Source: an uncultured Shimia sp.
Lineage (GTDB): Bacteria; Pseudomonadota; Alphaproteobacteria; Rhodobacterales; Rhodobacteraceae
Direction of reading: 5' to 3'
Assembly (NCBI RefSeq): GCF_913054185.1
Contig: NZ_CAJXIV010000002.1
Location: 1-64,000, forward strand
DNA: 64,000 bases
In this document: one piece after another, positions 49,565-58,486 of the stretch
How the letters are laid out: each line of letters opens with the position of its first letter
Numbering within the stretch: position 1 is the first letter of the stretch
Made by a program: the position numbers and the translations under genes
The notes under the pieces: model-generated
The model's input: the letters and a program-made list of their open reading frames with translations, nothing else
Database searches by the model: none
What the model was told of the DNA's origin: nothing

Positions 49565-51382
49565 ATGACACCAATACGTTTCCCCAAAGTCACCAGTGCC
49601 GCCGCTGCGTTCGCGCTATCACTGGTCGGCACGCACACCGTTGCAGAACCCCAACATGGCATCGCTATGTATGGTGACCCGGCTTTGCCACATGATTTTG
49701 TGTCTCTGCCCTATGCCAACCCAGACGCCCCCAAAGGTGGCCGCGTCGTCACCGGCAATGGTGGCAGCTTTGATTCCCTGAACCCATTTGTGCGCAAAGG
49801 CACCGTTCCTTGGCAGCTCCGGTTCTTTGCATATGAATCCCTCATGGGGCGCAACTGGGATGAACCATTCGCTCTATACGGTCTTTTAGCCGAATCGATT
49901 GAGACGCCAGAGGACCGCTCCTGGGTCGAATTTACCCTGCGCGAAGAGGCCCGATTCTCTGATGGCAGCCCGGTGACCGTCGAAGATGTGATCTGGTCTT
50001 ATGAAACCCTGGGCACTGTCGGCCATCCCCGCTACCGGGGTTTCTGGGGCAAAGTTGGCAGCATCGAGGCCACCGGCGACCGCTCCGTGCGCATCACATT
50101 CAACACCGAAGACCGCGAGTTGGCCCTGATTGCAGGTCTGCGTCCCATCCTGCAAAAGGCGCAGTTTGACGGCAAAACCTTTGAAGACATCACCCTGCAG
50201 GACGTCCCGCTAGGAACCGCGCCATATGTGGTCTCCAATTTTGAAGCAGGCCGCTTTGTCACCTTGTCGCGCGACGAAGACTACTGGGGCAACGATCTGC
50301 CATTCCGCAACGGCACACACAACTTTGACGAGATCAAAATTGACTTCTTCGGTGACGGAGATGTGATGTTTGAAGCCTTCAAGGCAGGCGAAGTCTCCTT
50401 CACCCGCGAATTCAATGCGGAAAAATGGGCCTCCAATTATGATTTCCCGCGCGCCCAATCCGGCGACATTGTGAAATCCGAAATCCCACACCAGAAGCCC
50501 TCCGGCATCACTGGTTTGGTGATGAACACTCGCAAGGCTCCTTTGGATGACATTCGCGTGCGCGACGCGTTGATGCATGTGTTCAATTTTGAATTCATCA
50601 ACGACACAATGACCGGTTCCCGCCAGCCGCGCATCACCTCCTTCTTCTCCGGCTCCCTCTTGGGCATGGACGAAGGCCCGGCCCAGGGGCGCGTAGCAGA
50701 ATTCCTGCAACCCTTCGCCGATCAGCTGCCCCCAGAGGCCCTCGCGGGGTATTCCTTGCCAAAGTCTGATGGCTCCATCCGCAACCGCGCCAACCTGCGC
50801 AAAGCCATGGCCCTGATGGAGGACGCGGGCTATTCCGTGGTGGACGGCAAGTTGCAAAACGCCGACGGCGAAGTGCTCACACTCGAAATCCTGCTCAAAC
50901 AGGGGGACTCCGAGAACAAGGCGATTGTTGATATTTACTCCAAAGCACTCGAAGGCCTTGGCGTGGAACTGACAGTGACCCAGGTGGATGGCCCACAATA
51001 CACCGAGCGCACCGCCGCCTTTGATTTCGACATCACCAACTACCGCCGCGCACTCTCGCTGTCTCCTGGCAACGAGCAGAATCTCTACTGGGGCGCTGCG
51101 GCGGCGGATCAAACCGGCTCACGCAATCTGATGGGTGTAAAATCTCCAGCCATCGACGCCATGATTAACGAGATGCTGACCTCCACATCGCAAGACGACT
51201 TTGTCGCCGCAACCAAGGCGCTCGACCGCGTGCTGACTTCTGGTCGCTACGTGATTCCAGTCTGGAAATATGCCGTTGGTCGCATTGCCCACCAGAAAGA
51301 GCTTCACTACCCCAAAGACAACCTGCCGATCTACGGTGACGGGGTGGAATGGCTGCCAAGTGTCTGGTGGCATCAAGACTAA
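49565..51382 (+). CDS. Extracellular solute-binding protein family 5, YejA-like
   Basis: The 605-residue binding protein has a signal peptide (MTPIRFPKVTSAAAAFALSL...VAEPQ) and the segment HGIAMYGDPALPHDF-SLPYANPDAPKGG characteristic of YejA-type proteins, followed by the FSDGSPVTVEDVIWSYET block of peptide-binding proteins. YejA homologues deliver oligopeptides or microcin C to YejBEF. Here no permease or ATPase genes accompany it, so it relies on components elsewhere or is solitary. The start is the ATG at 49565; the frame continues upstream but that part has no signal-like character. Confidence 0.88.
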   Translation: MTPIRFPKVTSAAAAFALSLVGTHTVAEPQHGIAMYGDPALPHDFVSLPYANPDAPKGGRVVTGNGGSFDSLNPFVRKGTVPWQLRFFAYESLMGRNWDEPFALYGLLAESIETPEDRSWVEFTLREEARFSDGSPVTVEDVIWSYETLGTVGHPRYRGFWGKVGSIEATGDRSVRITFNTEDRELALIAGLRPILQKAQFDGKTFEDITLQDVPLGTAPYVVSNFEAGRFVTLSRDEDYWGNDLPFRNGTHNFDEIKIDFFGDGDVMFEAFKAGEVSFTREFNAEKWASNYDFPRAQSGDIVKSEIPHQKPSGITGLVMNTRKAPLDDIRVRDALMHVFNFEFINDTMTGSRQPRITSFFSGSLLGMDEGPAQGRVAEFLQPFADQLPPEALAGYSLPKSDGSIRNRANLRKAMALMEDAGYSVVDGKLQNADGEVLTLEILLKQGDSENKAIVDIYSKALEGLGVELTVTQVDGPQYTERTAAFDFDITNYRRALSLSPGNEQNLYWGAAAADQTGSRNLMGVKSPAIDAMINEMLTSTSQDDFVAATKALDRVLTSGRYVIPVWKYAVGRIAHQKELHYPKDNLPIYGDGVEWLPSVWWHQD

Positions 51383-51390
51383 ACGCAACA

Positions 51391-51412
51391 CAGGGCGCCT
51401 TCGGGCGCCCTG
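51391..51412 (+). terminator. Hairpin after the solute-binding protein gene
   Basis: A 9-bp perfect stem (CAGGGCGCC / GGCGCCCTG) with a stable TTCG tetraloop lies nine bases after the stop. No T-tract follows, so it may be a stabiliser or a weak terminator. Confidence 0.6.
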
Positions 51413-51441
51413 CTCGTTAATGGGTCACATTTGGCAAATGT

Positions 51442-51484
51442 GCACCTCCGCAAAACAGTCGCGATACAGACGCTATACCGACGT
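51442..51484 (+). repeat. 43-bp dispersed repeat, copy 1
   Basis: This segment, starting GCACCTCCGCAAAACAGTCG, is 42/43 identical to the reverse complement of 61834-61876; the only difference is T versus A in the CGC(T/A)ATACC part. It ends at the first base of the P450 stop codon. Flanks partly resemble each other (ATTTGGC-like). It is too short to be a mobile element with a gene; it may be a dispersed intergenic repeat of this lineage. Confidence 0.85.
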
Positions 51485-52830
51485 CAGTTTCGCCGCTCGA
51501 TTCGAAGCTTAATGCCATCCCGAGACCGCACTGTCAGATGGGCGATTGGCACGGGTGCATCCCCCTCTGGCGTGATCCGAAAATGCTTTAAAATCATCGA
51601 CAACATGAGCACACCCTCAACCATGGCAAAGCCCGCACCGGTGCAAACACGGCTGCCGGACGAGAACGGAATAAAGGCCTCACGCATGCATTTTTTGCCG
51701 TTGTCCGTTTGCCACCGCGTTGGGTCAAACCCGTCCGGGTTGTCCCACAACCTTTCCTGTCGGTGCAGATGCCAAGGCGAGATAACCACCTGAGATCCCA
51801 CGGCAATATCACGATCTCGGAAGTGTTCAGGACAGGTTGTCTCGCGTACCATCATTGGCACCGGCGGATACAAACGCAGCGCTTCGCGGAACACATCCCG
51901 GCAAATCTTCATCTTGCTGACAGAGCCAAAACCCTCGGTCAAATCTACTGCTTCCTCAGCGATTTTCTCCTGCCAATCCGGGAACAGAGCACACAAATAC
52001 AGTGCCCAGGCCAAAGCCGACGCGCTGGTTTCATGGCCAGCGAGGAAGAAAATCGCGACCTGGTCAACCATCTCATTGGTATCAAAGGTTTTTCCATCTA
52101 CTGGATCAACCGTTGTCATGATCTTAGTGGCCAAGTCATCCGGCGCAGTTCCCGACTCGATCGCCGCCATCCGCTCCTCGGTAAGTTGCGTGATCAACCC
52201 GCGAATACTGGCAGCCGTGCGTTTGGTGTCTTTTCTAAAAAACCTTGGAAACCAACGTGGTAGAGGCAGGAATGCCCCCAAATTCACAATTGGTGCGCTG
52301 CGTTGATAGGTGCGAAATTCGTCAAACACCTGACCCGCAACTTCATGTTCAATCGGAATTGAGAACAAAGTCCGGAAAATCACGTCCGCCGCCGCGTGGC
52401 TGGTTTCCCCTTCGATCTCAATTGCTTGCCCCACGTGTATCTCAAGCCGTGCCACAGCAGCTTCGCTTGCAGCCCACATCGCCGGAAACGTGTCCCGCAG
52501 CCGTCCCCCTTCAAATGCGGGGTCAATAATCCGCCGTTGCCGCTTCCATGTCTCTCCATTGGTCAAGAACACCGACTTGCCCAACAACGGCTTCAGTCCC
52601 TCGCTAACCCGTTGAGATTTGGGGAAATCATCTGGCCGTTCCTTCAAGACCGTTTTTATTAACGACGGCTGGTTGATCATGTAGGAGCGGAAAAACGGCG
52701 TACGAAACTCCGCCATCCAAGCACGATAGAGCTTGGCGGGCTGTGCCGACAAAAGATCTTTGCGAAAGAGCTTCACATACTGCCGCAGCGTGACTTTTTC
52801 CGGCCGAGGCGTCGGTTTTGGAGGGATCAT
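51484..52830 (-). CDS. Cytochrome P450
   Basis: The 448-residue soluble monooxygenase has the I-helix FLAGHETSASALAW, the ExxR motif FREALRLYPP, the PERF-like DPTRW and the heme-binding FSSGSRVCTGAGFAM with axial Cys396. The overall layout resembles the CYP1xx/CYP102-like fatty-acid or terpene hydroxylases, but I cannot name a family. It overlaps the start of its upstream neighbour's stop by four bases, so it is cotranscribed with the hydrolase below. No ferredoxin or reductase gene is adjacent. Confidence 0.94.
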   Translation of the reverse strand: MIPPKPTPRPEKVTLRQYVKLFRKDLLSAQPAKLYRAWMAEFRTPFFRSYMINQPSLIKTVLKERPDDFPKSQRVSEGLKPLLGKSVFLTNGETWKRQRRIIDPAFEGGRLRDTFPAMWAASEAAVARLEIHVGQAIEIEGETSHAAADVIFRTLFSIPIEHEVAGQVFDEFRTYQRSAPIVNLGAFLPLPRWFPRFFRKDTKRTAASIRGLITQLTEERMAAIESGTAPDDLATKIMTTVDPVDGKTFDTNEMVDQVAIFFLAGHETSASALAWALYLCALFPDWQEKIAEEAVDLTEGFGSVSKMKICRDVFREALRLYPPVPMMVRETTCPEHFRDRDIAVGSQVVISPWHLHRQERLWDNPDGFDPTRWQTDNGKKCMREAFIPFSSGSRVCTGAGFAMVEGVLMLSMILKHFRITPEGDAPVPIAHLTVRSRDGIKLRIERRN

Positions 52831-54044
52831 GAAGCCACCGAGGTAAACTTGTTGACCGGCTTCTCAATGCGAGATCCCGACGCCTTGCGCCCCTCATACC
52901 GCTCCGCCAATGTTTGTGGCCCGGCTGTAATTCGGAAATAGTCGTAGTCCCTAGGCCGATCAAAAGCGCAAAGGTATTGAAAATGCAGCCGAAAGAACCG
53001 CCACCGCAGTTCCGCCCACCTCGCCTCGGAGAGTGTCTGCGTGAAGGCGGCCGAGAACACCAGCGGCCACCTTTTTCCATCTTCAGGAGCAACGCCTGAC
53101 ACGGACACCGGATCACACAAAGCAAACGCACAGCCATCCCCCGGCGCCGTCACATCCACCCAGGTCAATTCCTCCCGTTGGCACAAAAACGCCAAATCCG
53201 CGCGCAACCGACCCGCCTTGGGCAAGAAACTCACCATCGGCACAACCTGCCCCAGAGATAGAAATCCCAGCGCGGGCCCAGTCTCGGGCACGCGCCCATC
53301 TCGAATCAAATCCGCCAAAACAGACACTGCCAAATGCGCCCCACTGGAATGCCCGACAACCAACACTTCGTCACAATCTGATTGCAACGCCTCTGAAATC
53401 CGCTCCGCAAACTCCGTCATCCGCGCCTCCAGAGCGGGCGGATTGGCGCCCTTTGTTGAGGCTGAATAAGCATAGTCATGCATCAAGTAATAAGCAAAGA
53501 ACTTGCCGTCATGTTTCTGAAACCATTGCAGAATTGGCAGAACAACAATCAGTCCAAACACGGCTGTCCAATCCGGCAACAGCATGGCGAGCCCCTTACC
53601 GATGCCCCATGCTGCCAGCAGCGCCAACAACAATTGGACCACCAAAAACAACACCGGATACAACGCCGCAATCACCGGACCTTTGCGCAACTGCATCAGT
53701 CGCCACAAAGCGCCAGATCCAATATAGGTCCAAGCCGTCCTTAAGAGCTGCCCGTAGGTCGAAAGAATGCCCTGCTCCATGCTGTCGCGCACAATGTCGG
53801 ACCACACCAACACTTCAACGTCGCACTGCGCCTCTTGGCCCCCGATATTGCCTGCAACATGCCATCCATAGGGGCCGCCTTTGGAAGTCTTGGGCGAAAG
53901 AGCAAGTTCATAGTCAGAAATCGCCGCCTGCGCCGCGCCCTCCTTGCGGTACAACTCCCGATAACGCCGTGGATGAATCGGATCGTAGCCGGGGATATAG
54001 AATACCCTGCGCGTCTTTACCTGCCTATGCTGGGGCTCTGCCAT
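52827..54044 (-). CDS. Membrane-associated alpha/beta-hydrolase-like protein upstream of P450
   Basis: From the ATG at 54044 (AGGAG nine bases upstream) the product is 405 residues. It begins with RRVFYIPGYDPIHPRRY, has two closely spaced hydrophobic segments at about 125-175 and the nucleophile elbow VVGHSSGAHLAVSV at about 237-250, with possible acid and histidine residues later. The topology suggests an esterase or lipase anchored in the membrane. Its stop overlaps the P450 start, so the two are coupled and may act in sequence on one lipid-like substrate. No named family is recognised. Confidence 0.72.
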   Translation of the reverse strand: MAEPQHRQVKTRRVFYIPGYDPIHPRRYRELYRKEGAAQAAISDYELALSPKTSKGGPYGWHVAGNIGGQEAQCDVEVLVWSDIVRDSMEQGILSTYGQLLRTAWTYIGSGALWRLMQLRKGPVIAALYPVLFLVVQLLLALLAAWGIGKGLAMLLPDWTAVFGLIVVLPILQWFQKHDGKFFAYYLMHDYAYSASTKGANPPALEARMTEFAERISEALQSDCDEVLVVGHSSGAHLAVSVLADLIRDGRVPETGPALGFLSLGQVVPMVSFLPKAGRLRADLAFLCQREELTWVDVTAPGDGCAFALCDPVSVSGVAPEDGKRWPLVFSAAFTQTLSEARWAELRWRFFRLHFQYLCAFDRPRDYDYFRITAGPQTLAERYEGRKASGSRIEKPVNKFTSVAS

Positions 54045-54099
54045 CGCCTGCCTCTCCTTTGCAGACAAGTGTAACCGCTCACTTTGGCAAAATTAAGCC

Positions 54100-54852
54100 T
54101 TATCCGAGGGTTGCAAGCGCTGGAAAGGTCTCAAGAAGCCAATAAGAGAACGTCGAGAACGCACCCGTCACCAACATCACGCCAACAAACAACAACAAGC
54201 CGCCCATGACCTTCTCGATGGTACCCATGTGACGCTTGAGCTTGTTCATTACGCCCATCGCTCGATTGAGGAAAATTGCAGCCAGCAGAAACGGAATACC
54301 CAAACCTGCTGCATAGACTCCCAATAGGATTGTACCGCGTGCGATTGAGGCCTCACCTGCGGCGAGCGACAGAATCGCCCCCAACTGTGGCCCAATGCAA
54401 GGTGTCCAACCAAAGGCAAACGCCAGTCCCAGCACATAAGCACCAAAAGCCGACCCGCCAGTTTCCCCCGTTTCAATCCGGGCTTCTCGATCCAGAAACG
54501 GAATACGGAACACATTCAGAAAATGCAGGCCAAAAATAATCACCACACCACCGGCAATTTTGCTGAAAAGCTCCTGATTCTGCAGGAAAAACGCGCCAAA
54601 TACGGAAGCAGTGAACCCGAGAAATAGAAACACAGTCGACAGGCCCATCACAAAGAATAGGGCTGCCACAATCGCCTTGCGCCGTGCCTCTTGTTCGGTG
54701 GTGAGTTCCGACATGCTCACGCCGCTCATATAGGCCAAGTAAGGCGGCACAATCGGCAGCACACAGGGGCTGAGAAACGAGATCATACCCGCTGCCAGCG
54801 CCACAAACATCGCGGGCAGAAGTCCCGCGTCGATGATATCAATTCCAAACAT
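54100..54852 (-). CDS. ccdA: Cytochrome c biogenesis protein CcdA
   Basis: CcdA moves reducing power across the inner membrane to apocytochrome c and other thiols. The 250-residue protein has six membrane segments, the paired cysteines in SFLSPCVLPIVPPYL and FGWTPCIGPQLGA, and the usual VFLFLGFTAS segment. It is divergent from tusA. Other ccm genes are not in the window. Confidence 0.93.
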   Translation of the reverse strand: MFGIDIIDAGLLPAMFVALAAGMISFLSPCVLPIVPPYLAYMSGVSMSELTTEQEARRKAIVAALFFVMGLSTVFLFLGFTASVFGAFFLQNQELFSKIAGGVVIIFGLHFLNVFRIPFLDREARIETGETGGSAFGAYVLGLAFAFGWTPCIGPQLGAILSLAAGEASIARGTILLGVYAAGLGIPFLLAAIFLNRAMGVMNKLKRHMGTIEKVMGGLLLFVGVMLVTGAFSTFSYWLLETFPALATLG

Positions 54853-54945
54853 GCCCCACCCTTAGACCAACTCCAAAAGAAGGTCACGTGCACAGGTCGT
54901 CACATCCCTGTGGACAGGCTGAAACATCACGCATATGTCAACACT

Positions 54946-55167
54946 ATGGATCTGGAAATTGACGCAATTGGCCTCTTGTGCCCCCTGCCCGTCTTGCGCC
55001 TGCGCAAGCGCATGGAACCCCTAAATGCTGGCGCAAAAATTCGACTGTTGGCGGATGATCCTGCGGCCATCATCGACGTACCGCACTTTTGCTCTGAAGC
55101 CGGTCATGCGTTTGTCAGTATGACAGAGACCGACGGTCATCTGGAGTTCATTGTTCAGAAAGGCTGA
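54946..55167 (+). CDS. TusA-family sulfur carrier protein
   Basis: The 73-residue protein carries Cys12 in [15 protein letters not shown], the CPxP motif that carries the sulfane sulfur. TusA proteins serve tRNA thiolation, molybdenum cofactor synthesis or sulfur oxidation. The ATG at 54946 gives a standard length; no good ribosome-binding site is seen. It is divergent from ccdA. Confidence 0.88.
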   Translation: MDLEIDAIGLLCPLPVLRLRKRMEPLNAGAKIRLLADDPAAIIDVPHFCSEAGHAFVSMTETDGHLEFIVQKG

Positions 55168-55243
55168 TTTACTTCAGTCCTTTAAAGGACAAGCACAACT
55201 CACACTGTTGCGGTGGTCTGCATAATTTCAGGATGGGGGATTG

Positions 55244-55333
55244 TGGCGGAGAGACAGGGATTCGAACCCTGGAGACGGTCTCCCGCCTACACACTTTCCA
55301 GGCGTGCGCCTTCGACCACTCGGCCACCTCTCC
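55244..55333 (-). tRNA. tRNA-Ser (anticodon GGA)
   Basis: The minus strand folds into a long-variable-arm tRNA of 90 bases: acceptor GGAGAGG with CCTCTCC-type partner, anticodon loop TGGAAAG giving GGA, variable arm with a GGGAGAC/GTCTCC stem and T arm CAGGG-TTCGAAT-CCCTG. The 3' CCA is encoded. Confidence 0.95.
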
Positions 55334-55437
55334 GCATCAGAGCGTTGGTCAGTGACCGCCTCTCTGTGGAGCGGTGTTTAGCTGCATCTGTTGGGGGGAT
55401 GCAAGAGGCAATTTCAGGATATTTTTGCTTTTCCCAA

Positions 55438-55464
55438 CAAAAAAGAGCCGCGCAATTGCGCGGC
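55438..55464 (-). terminator. Rho-independent terminator of aroG
   Basis: A 7-bp palindromic stem (GCCGCGC-AATT-GCGCGGC) lies after the aroG stop; the minus strand continues into TCTTTTTTG. Confidence 0.85.
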
Positions 55465-55490
55465 CCTTATTCGCATGACCTAACGAGGTA

Positions 55491-56858
55491 TCAGACCGCT
55501 TCAGCCGCCCTTGCGTGATCGCGGTTAGACAGCTCTTCGGCCACCAAGAACGCCAGTTCCAAAGATTGACTGGCGTTCAGTCGTGGGTCGCAGGCTGTGT
55601 GGTATCGTGCCGAGAGATCCTCTTCGGTCACGGCTCGCACACCACCGGTGCATTCCGTCACGTCTTGACCTGTCATCTCAAAATGCACTCCGCCAGGAAT
55701 GGTGCCTTCGGCCTTGTGCACGCCAAAAAACTCACGCACTTCGCGCAGCACACTGTCGAATGGACGGGTTTTGTAGCCCGTTGCCGACTTGATGGTATTG
55801 CCGTGCATTGGGTCACAGGTCCAAAGCACTTTGGCACCTTCTTCCTGAACCGCTTTCACCAAGCGTGGTAGGTGATCGCCGACGTTGCCCGCACCAAAGC
55901 GTGCAATCAGCGTCAAACGACCAGCTTCGTTTTCAGGGTTCAGCTTTTTCATAAGAACCTTAAGGTCTTCGGCTGTTGTGGTTGGACCACATTTTAAGCC
56001 AATCGGGTTCTGCACACCGCGTGCAAACTCAACATGTGCGCCGTCAGGCTGACGAGTGCGGTCGCCAATCCAAATCATGTGACCGGAACCGGCCAACCAC
56101 TTGCCGGATGTCGAATCCAAGCGAGTGAGCGCCTCTTCATACTCAAGCAATAGCGACTCGTGACTCGTGTAGAAGTCGACTGTCTGCAGGGAATGCAGAC
56201 GATCAGAGGTGACCCCAGCCGCCTTCATGAAATCCAAAGTATCGCTGATACGGTTGGCCATATCACGGTACTTCGTAGCGTTTTCACCCTCTGTGAAGCC
56301 AAGTGTCCATGAGTGCACCTGATGAACATCCGCATAACCACCTGTCGAAAAGGCGCGCAATAAGTTCAACGTTGCGGCTGCTTGAGTATAGGCCTGCAAC
56401 ATCTTGTTTGGGTTCGGAATTCGAGACTCTGGCGTGAAATCCAATTCGTTGATGATGTCGCCACGGTAGCTTGGCAACTCAATTCCATCAACGGACTCCG
56501 TAGGCGCCGAACGAGGCTTTGCGAATTGACCTGCCATACGGCCAACTTTCACTACAGGCACTTTAGCGCCATAAGTCAGCACCATCGCCATCTGCAACAT
56601 CACTTTGAACGTGTCACGGATGCCGTCTGCGCTGAATTGTTCAAAGCTCTCGGCGCAATCGCCACCTTGCAACAAAAAGGCCTCGCCGCGAGAGGCGGCA
56701 CCAAGCTGAGCTTTGAGGCGGCGCGCTTCGCCGGCAAAGACCAATGGCGGATAGCTTGCGAGCTTGGCTTCCACAGCCTTCAGCTCAACATCATCCAGAT
56801 AGTCAGGCATCTGAATCCGGGGCTTTGTGCGCCAGTCAGATTTTTGCCAGTCAGCCAT
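55491..56858 (-). CDS. aroG: DAHP synthase, class II
   Basis: The enzyme joins erythrose 4-phosphate and phosphoenolpyruvate to start the shikimate pathway. The 455-residue product (ATG at 56858 after GGAG) is the plant-type class II form: [60 protein letters not shown] and the metal site [10 protein letters not shown]. Regulation by aromatic amino acids cannot be judged from sequence. It is transcribed alone. Confidence 0.96.
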   Translation of the reverse strand: MADWQKSDWRTKPRIQMPDYLDDVELKAVEAKLASYPPLVFAGEARRLKAQLGAASRGEAFLLQGGDCAESFEQFSADGIRDTFKVMLQMAMVLTYGAKVPVVKVGRMAGQFAKPRSAPTESVDGIELPSYRGDIINELDFTPESRIPNPNKMLQAYTQAAATLNLLRAFSTGGYADVHQVHSWTLGFTEGENATKYRDMANRISDTLDFMKAAGVTSDRLHSLQTVDFYTSHESLLLEYEEALTRLDSTSGKWLAGSGHMIWIGDRTRQPDGAHVEFARGVQNPIGLKCGPTTTAEDLKVLMKKLNPENEAGRLTLIARFGAGNVGDHLPRLVKAVQEEGAKVLWTCDPMHGNTIKSATGYKTRPFDSVLREVREFFGVHKAEGTIPGGVHFEMTGQDVTECTGGVRAVTEEDLSARYHTACDPRLNASQSLELAFLVAEELSNRDHARAAEAV

Positions 56859-57020
56859 TGTCTTTACTCCAATTAGACAAGTTAATGAGGCCTTATACAA
56901 AAGCTCTTGTCCCGGCGCCATAGATGAAATATCCGGCCTTGACGCGTTTGGTGAATGTTTCGTTTAATCGGTCAACTCGCCGCAACATAATGTGCGTGCC
57001 CCCTCATGGAAAAGGAAACG

Positions 57021-58022
57021 ATGTCAATGGCTTCGGCACTCGCTTCTGGTCAAATCGACGCGAAATCGCGACGCTTTGTATTTGTACTCTTGGACAAGTT
57101 TACCCTACTGTCCTTTGCATCAGCTATTGATTGCCTACGTCTGGCCAATCGTCATATGGGCAGAGATCATTATTCCTGGATTTTGGTTGGTGAAGGCGGC
57201 GACACAGTAAGCTGTTCAACAAACACAACTTTTAAGCTTGACGACGATCTAACTGAACTCCGACGAGACGATACCATCGTGCTGTGCGGTGGCACCAGCA
57301 TTCAGCAGGCCACAACAAAAAAACTACTCAATTGGCTACGCAGAGAAGCGCGTAAAGGTCCGCCGATCATCGGGCTCTGTACCGCTTCCTTTTGCATGGC
57401 CAAGGCAGGATTGTTGGATGGAAAACGCGCCACAATCCATTGGGAGAATCAGGACAGTTTCGCCGAAGAATTCGATGAGGTGGAGCTGTCAAAGTCAGTA
57501 TTCACCATCGACACCAATCGTATGACCACTGCTGGCGGAACGTCTTCCATTGACCTATTTTTGAAGTTGATCGCGCAAGATCTGGGCGAAGATGTCGCCA
57601 ATTGGGTCGCTGACCAACAAATCTACAGCTCGATCCGCACTGACCAAGACACACAACGCCTCTCTGTGCCAACGCGAATTGGGGTGCGCCATCCAAAGCT
57701 GTCGATGGTCATCCAAATGATGGAAGCAAATATCGAAGAGCCCATAAGTCCATCTTTGCTTGCAAAAGATGTTGGCATGTCGACCCGTCAATTGGAACGG
57801 CTGTTCCGCCGCTATTTGAACCGATCACCCAAACGCTACTACATGGAATTGCGCCTTCAAAAGGCTCGAAACCTGTTGATGCAAACGGATATGAGCGTGA
57901 TCAACGTTGCATTGGCCTGCGGGTTTGCTTCCCCCAGTCACTTCTCCAAATGCTACCGTGCGCACTACGAAACCACGCCCTACCGCGAGCGTGGCAGCCA
58001 GAGTTCCCGCCTCTCTATCTGA
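57021..58022 (+). CDS. GlxA-family transcriptional regulator (DJ-1/PfpI-like plus AraC)
   Basis: The 333-residue protein has an N-terminal class I amidotransferase-like domain (GLCTASFCMAKAGLLDG with a candidate elbow cysteine, and ATIHWENQ) and a C-terminal AraC-type helix-turn-helix (LAKDVGMSTRQLERLFRRY, ALACGFASPSHFSKCY). I prefer the ATG at 57021, five bases after AAGGA, over two flanking ATGs. Related regulators (GbdR, CdhR) control glycine betaine or carnitine use; no such genes are adjacent, so the target is unknown. Confidence 0.88.
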   Translation: MSMASALASGQIDAKSRRFVFVLLDKFTLLSFASAIDCLRLANRHMGRDHYSWILVGEGGDTVSCSTNTTFKLDDDLTELRRDDTIVLCGGTSIQQATTKKLLNWLRREARKGPPIIGLCTASFCMAKAGLLDGKRATIHWENQDSFAEEFDEVELSKSVFTIDTNRMTTAGGTSSIDLFLKLIAQDLGEDVANWVADQQIYSSIRTDQDTQRLSVPTRIGVRHPKLSMVIQMMEANIEEPISPSLLAKDVGMSTRQLERLFRRYLNRSPKRYYMELRLQKARNLLMQTDMSVINVALACGFASPSHFSKCYRAHYETTPYRERGSQSSRLSI

Positions 58023-58023
58023 T

Positions 58024-58443
58024 TTAGAAGCGGGAAATGAATTTGGAAAACGTCGTGCTGTGCTCAACGTGGATGACCTGCTGTTGAGCGCCTTGAGTAT
58101 GCATCACGAGATAAAGATATAGGTAATCTCCGCCCTCTGTCCAATAGGCCAACATTTCCTGACGGAACCCGCTTTTCAAAGCTTCGGACTGCACAGTTGC
58201 CGACCCAATAAATGGATCGGGAAACGCATCTGTCAGTGCTGAGTTGTACTCTTGTTTTTCGGCATCGCTCAATATGATGTCAGGCTGGATCATATCCAAA
58301 GCCTCGCCGATCTCCTTGTTCATGACCATTTCATTGAACAGCGCCAAAGCCTGATTGAACTGAGTACGCATGTTGGTCTGCGCGACAAGTACAGTCGTTG
58401 TCGCCACAACCACGGCTGTGGAAAGAAGTAAGTTTCTTATCAT
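58024..58443 (-). CDS. Small exported protein of unknown function
   Basis: The 139-residue protein starts at MIRNLLLSTAVVVATTTVLVAQ, a signal peptide or N-terminal anchor. The rest is mainly helical, without cysteines, and acidic in parts (SDAEKQEYNSALTDAFPDPF). The gene is 43 bases from the sugar dehydrogenase gene and on the same strand, so the two may be cotranscribed. I do not recognise the family. Confidence 0.7.
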   Translation of the reverse strand: MIRNLLLSTAVVVATTTVLVAQTNMRTQFNQALALFNEMVMNKEIGEALDMIQPDIILSDAEKQEYNSALTDAFPDPFIGSATVQSEALKSGFRQEMLAYWTEGGDYLYLYLVMHTQGAQQQVIHVEHSTTFSKFISRF

Positions 58444-58486
58444 CTGAATTCCGTAGGCAATTGGCACACAATAAATTTTCTGAAAC

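Noticed and set aside
51270-51512. Possible small protein across the 43-bp repeat (CTSAKQSRYRR...)
   Set aside because: It overlaps the end of the binding-protein gene and the hairpin; a similar reading appears at the other copy only because the DNA is repeated.
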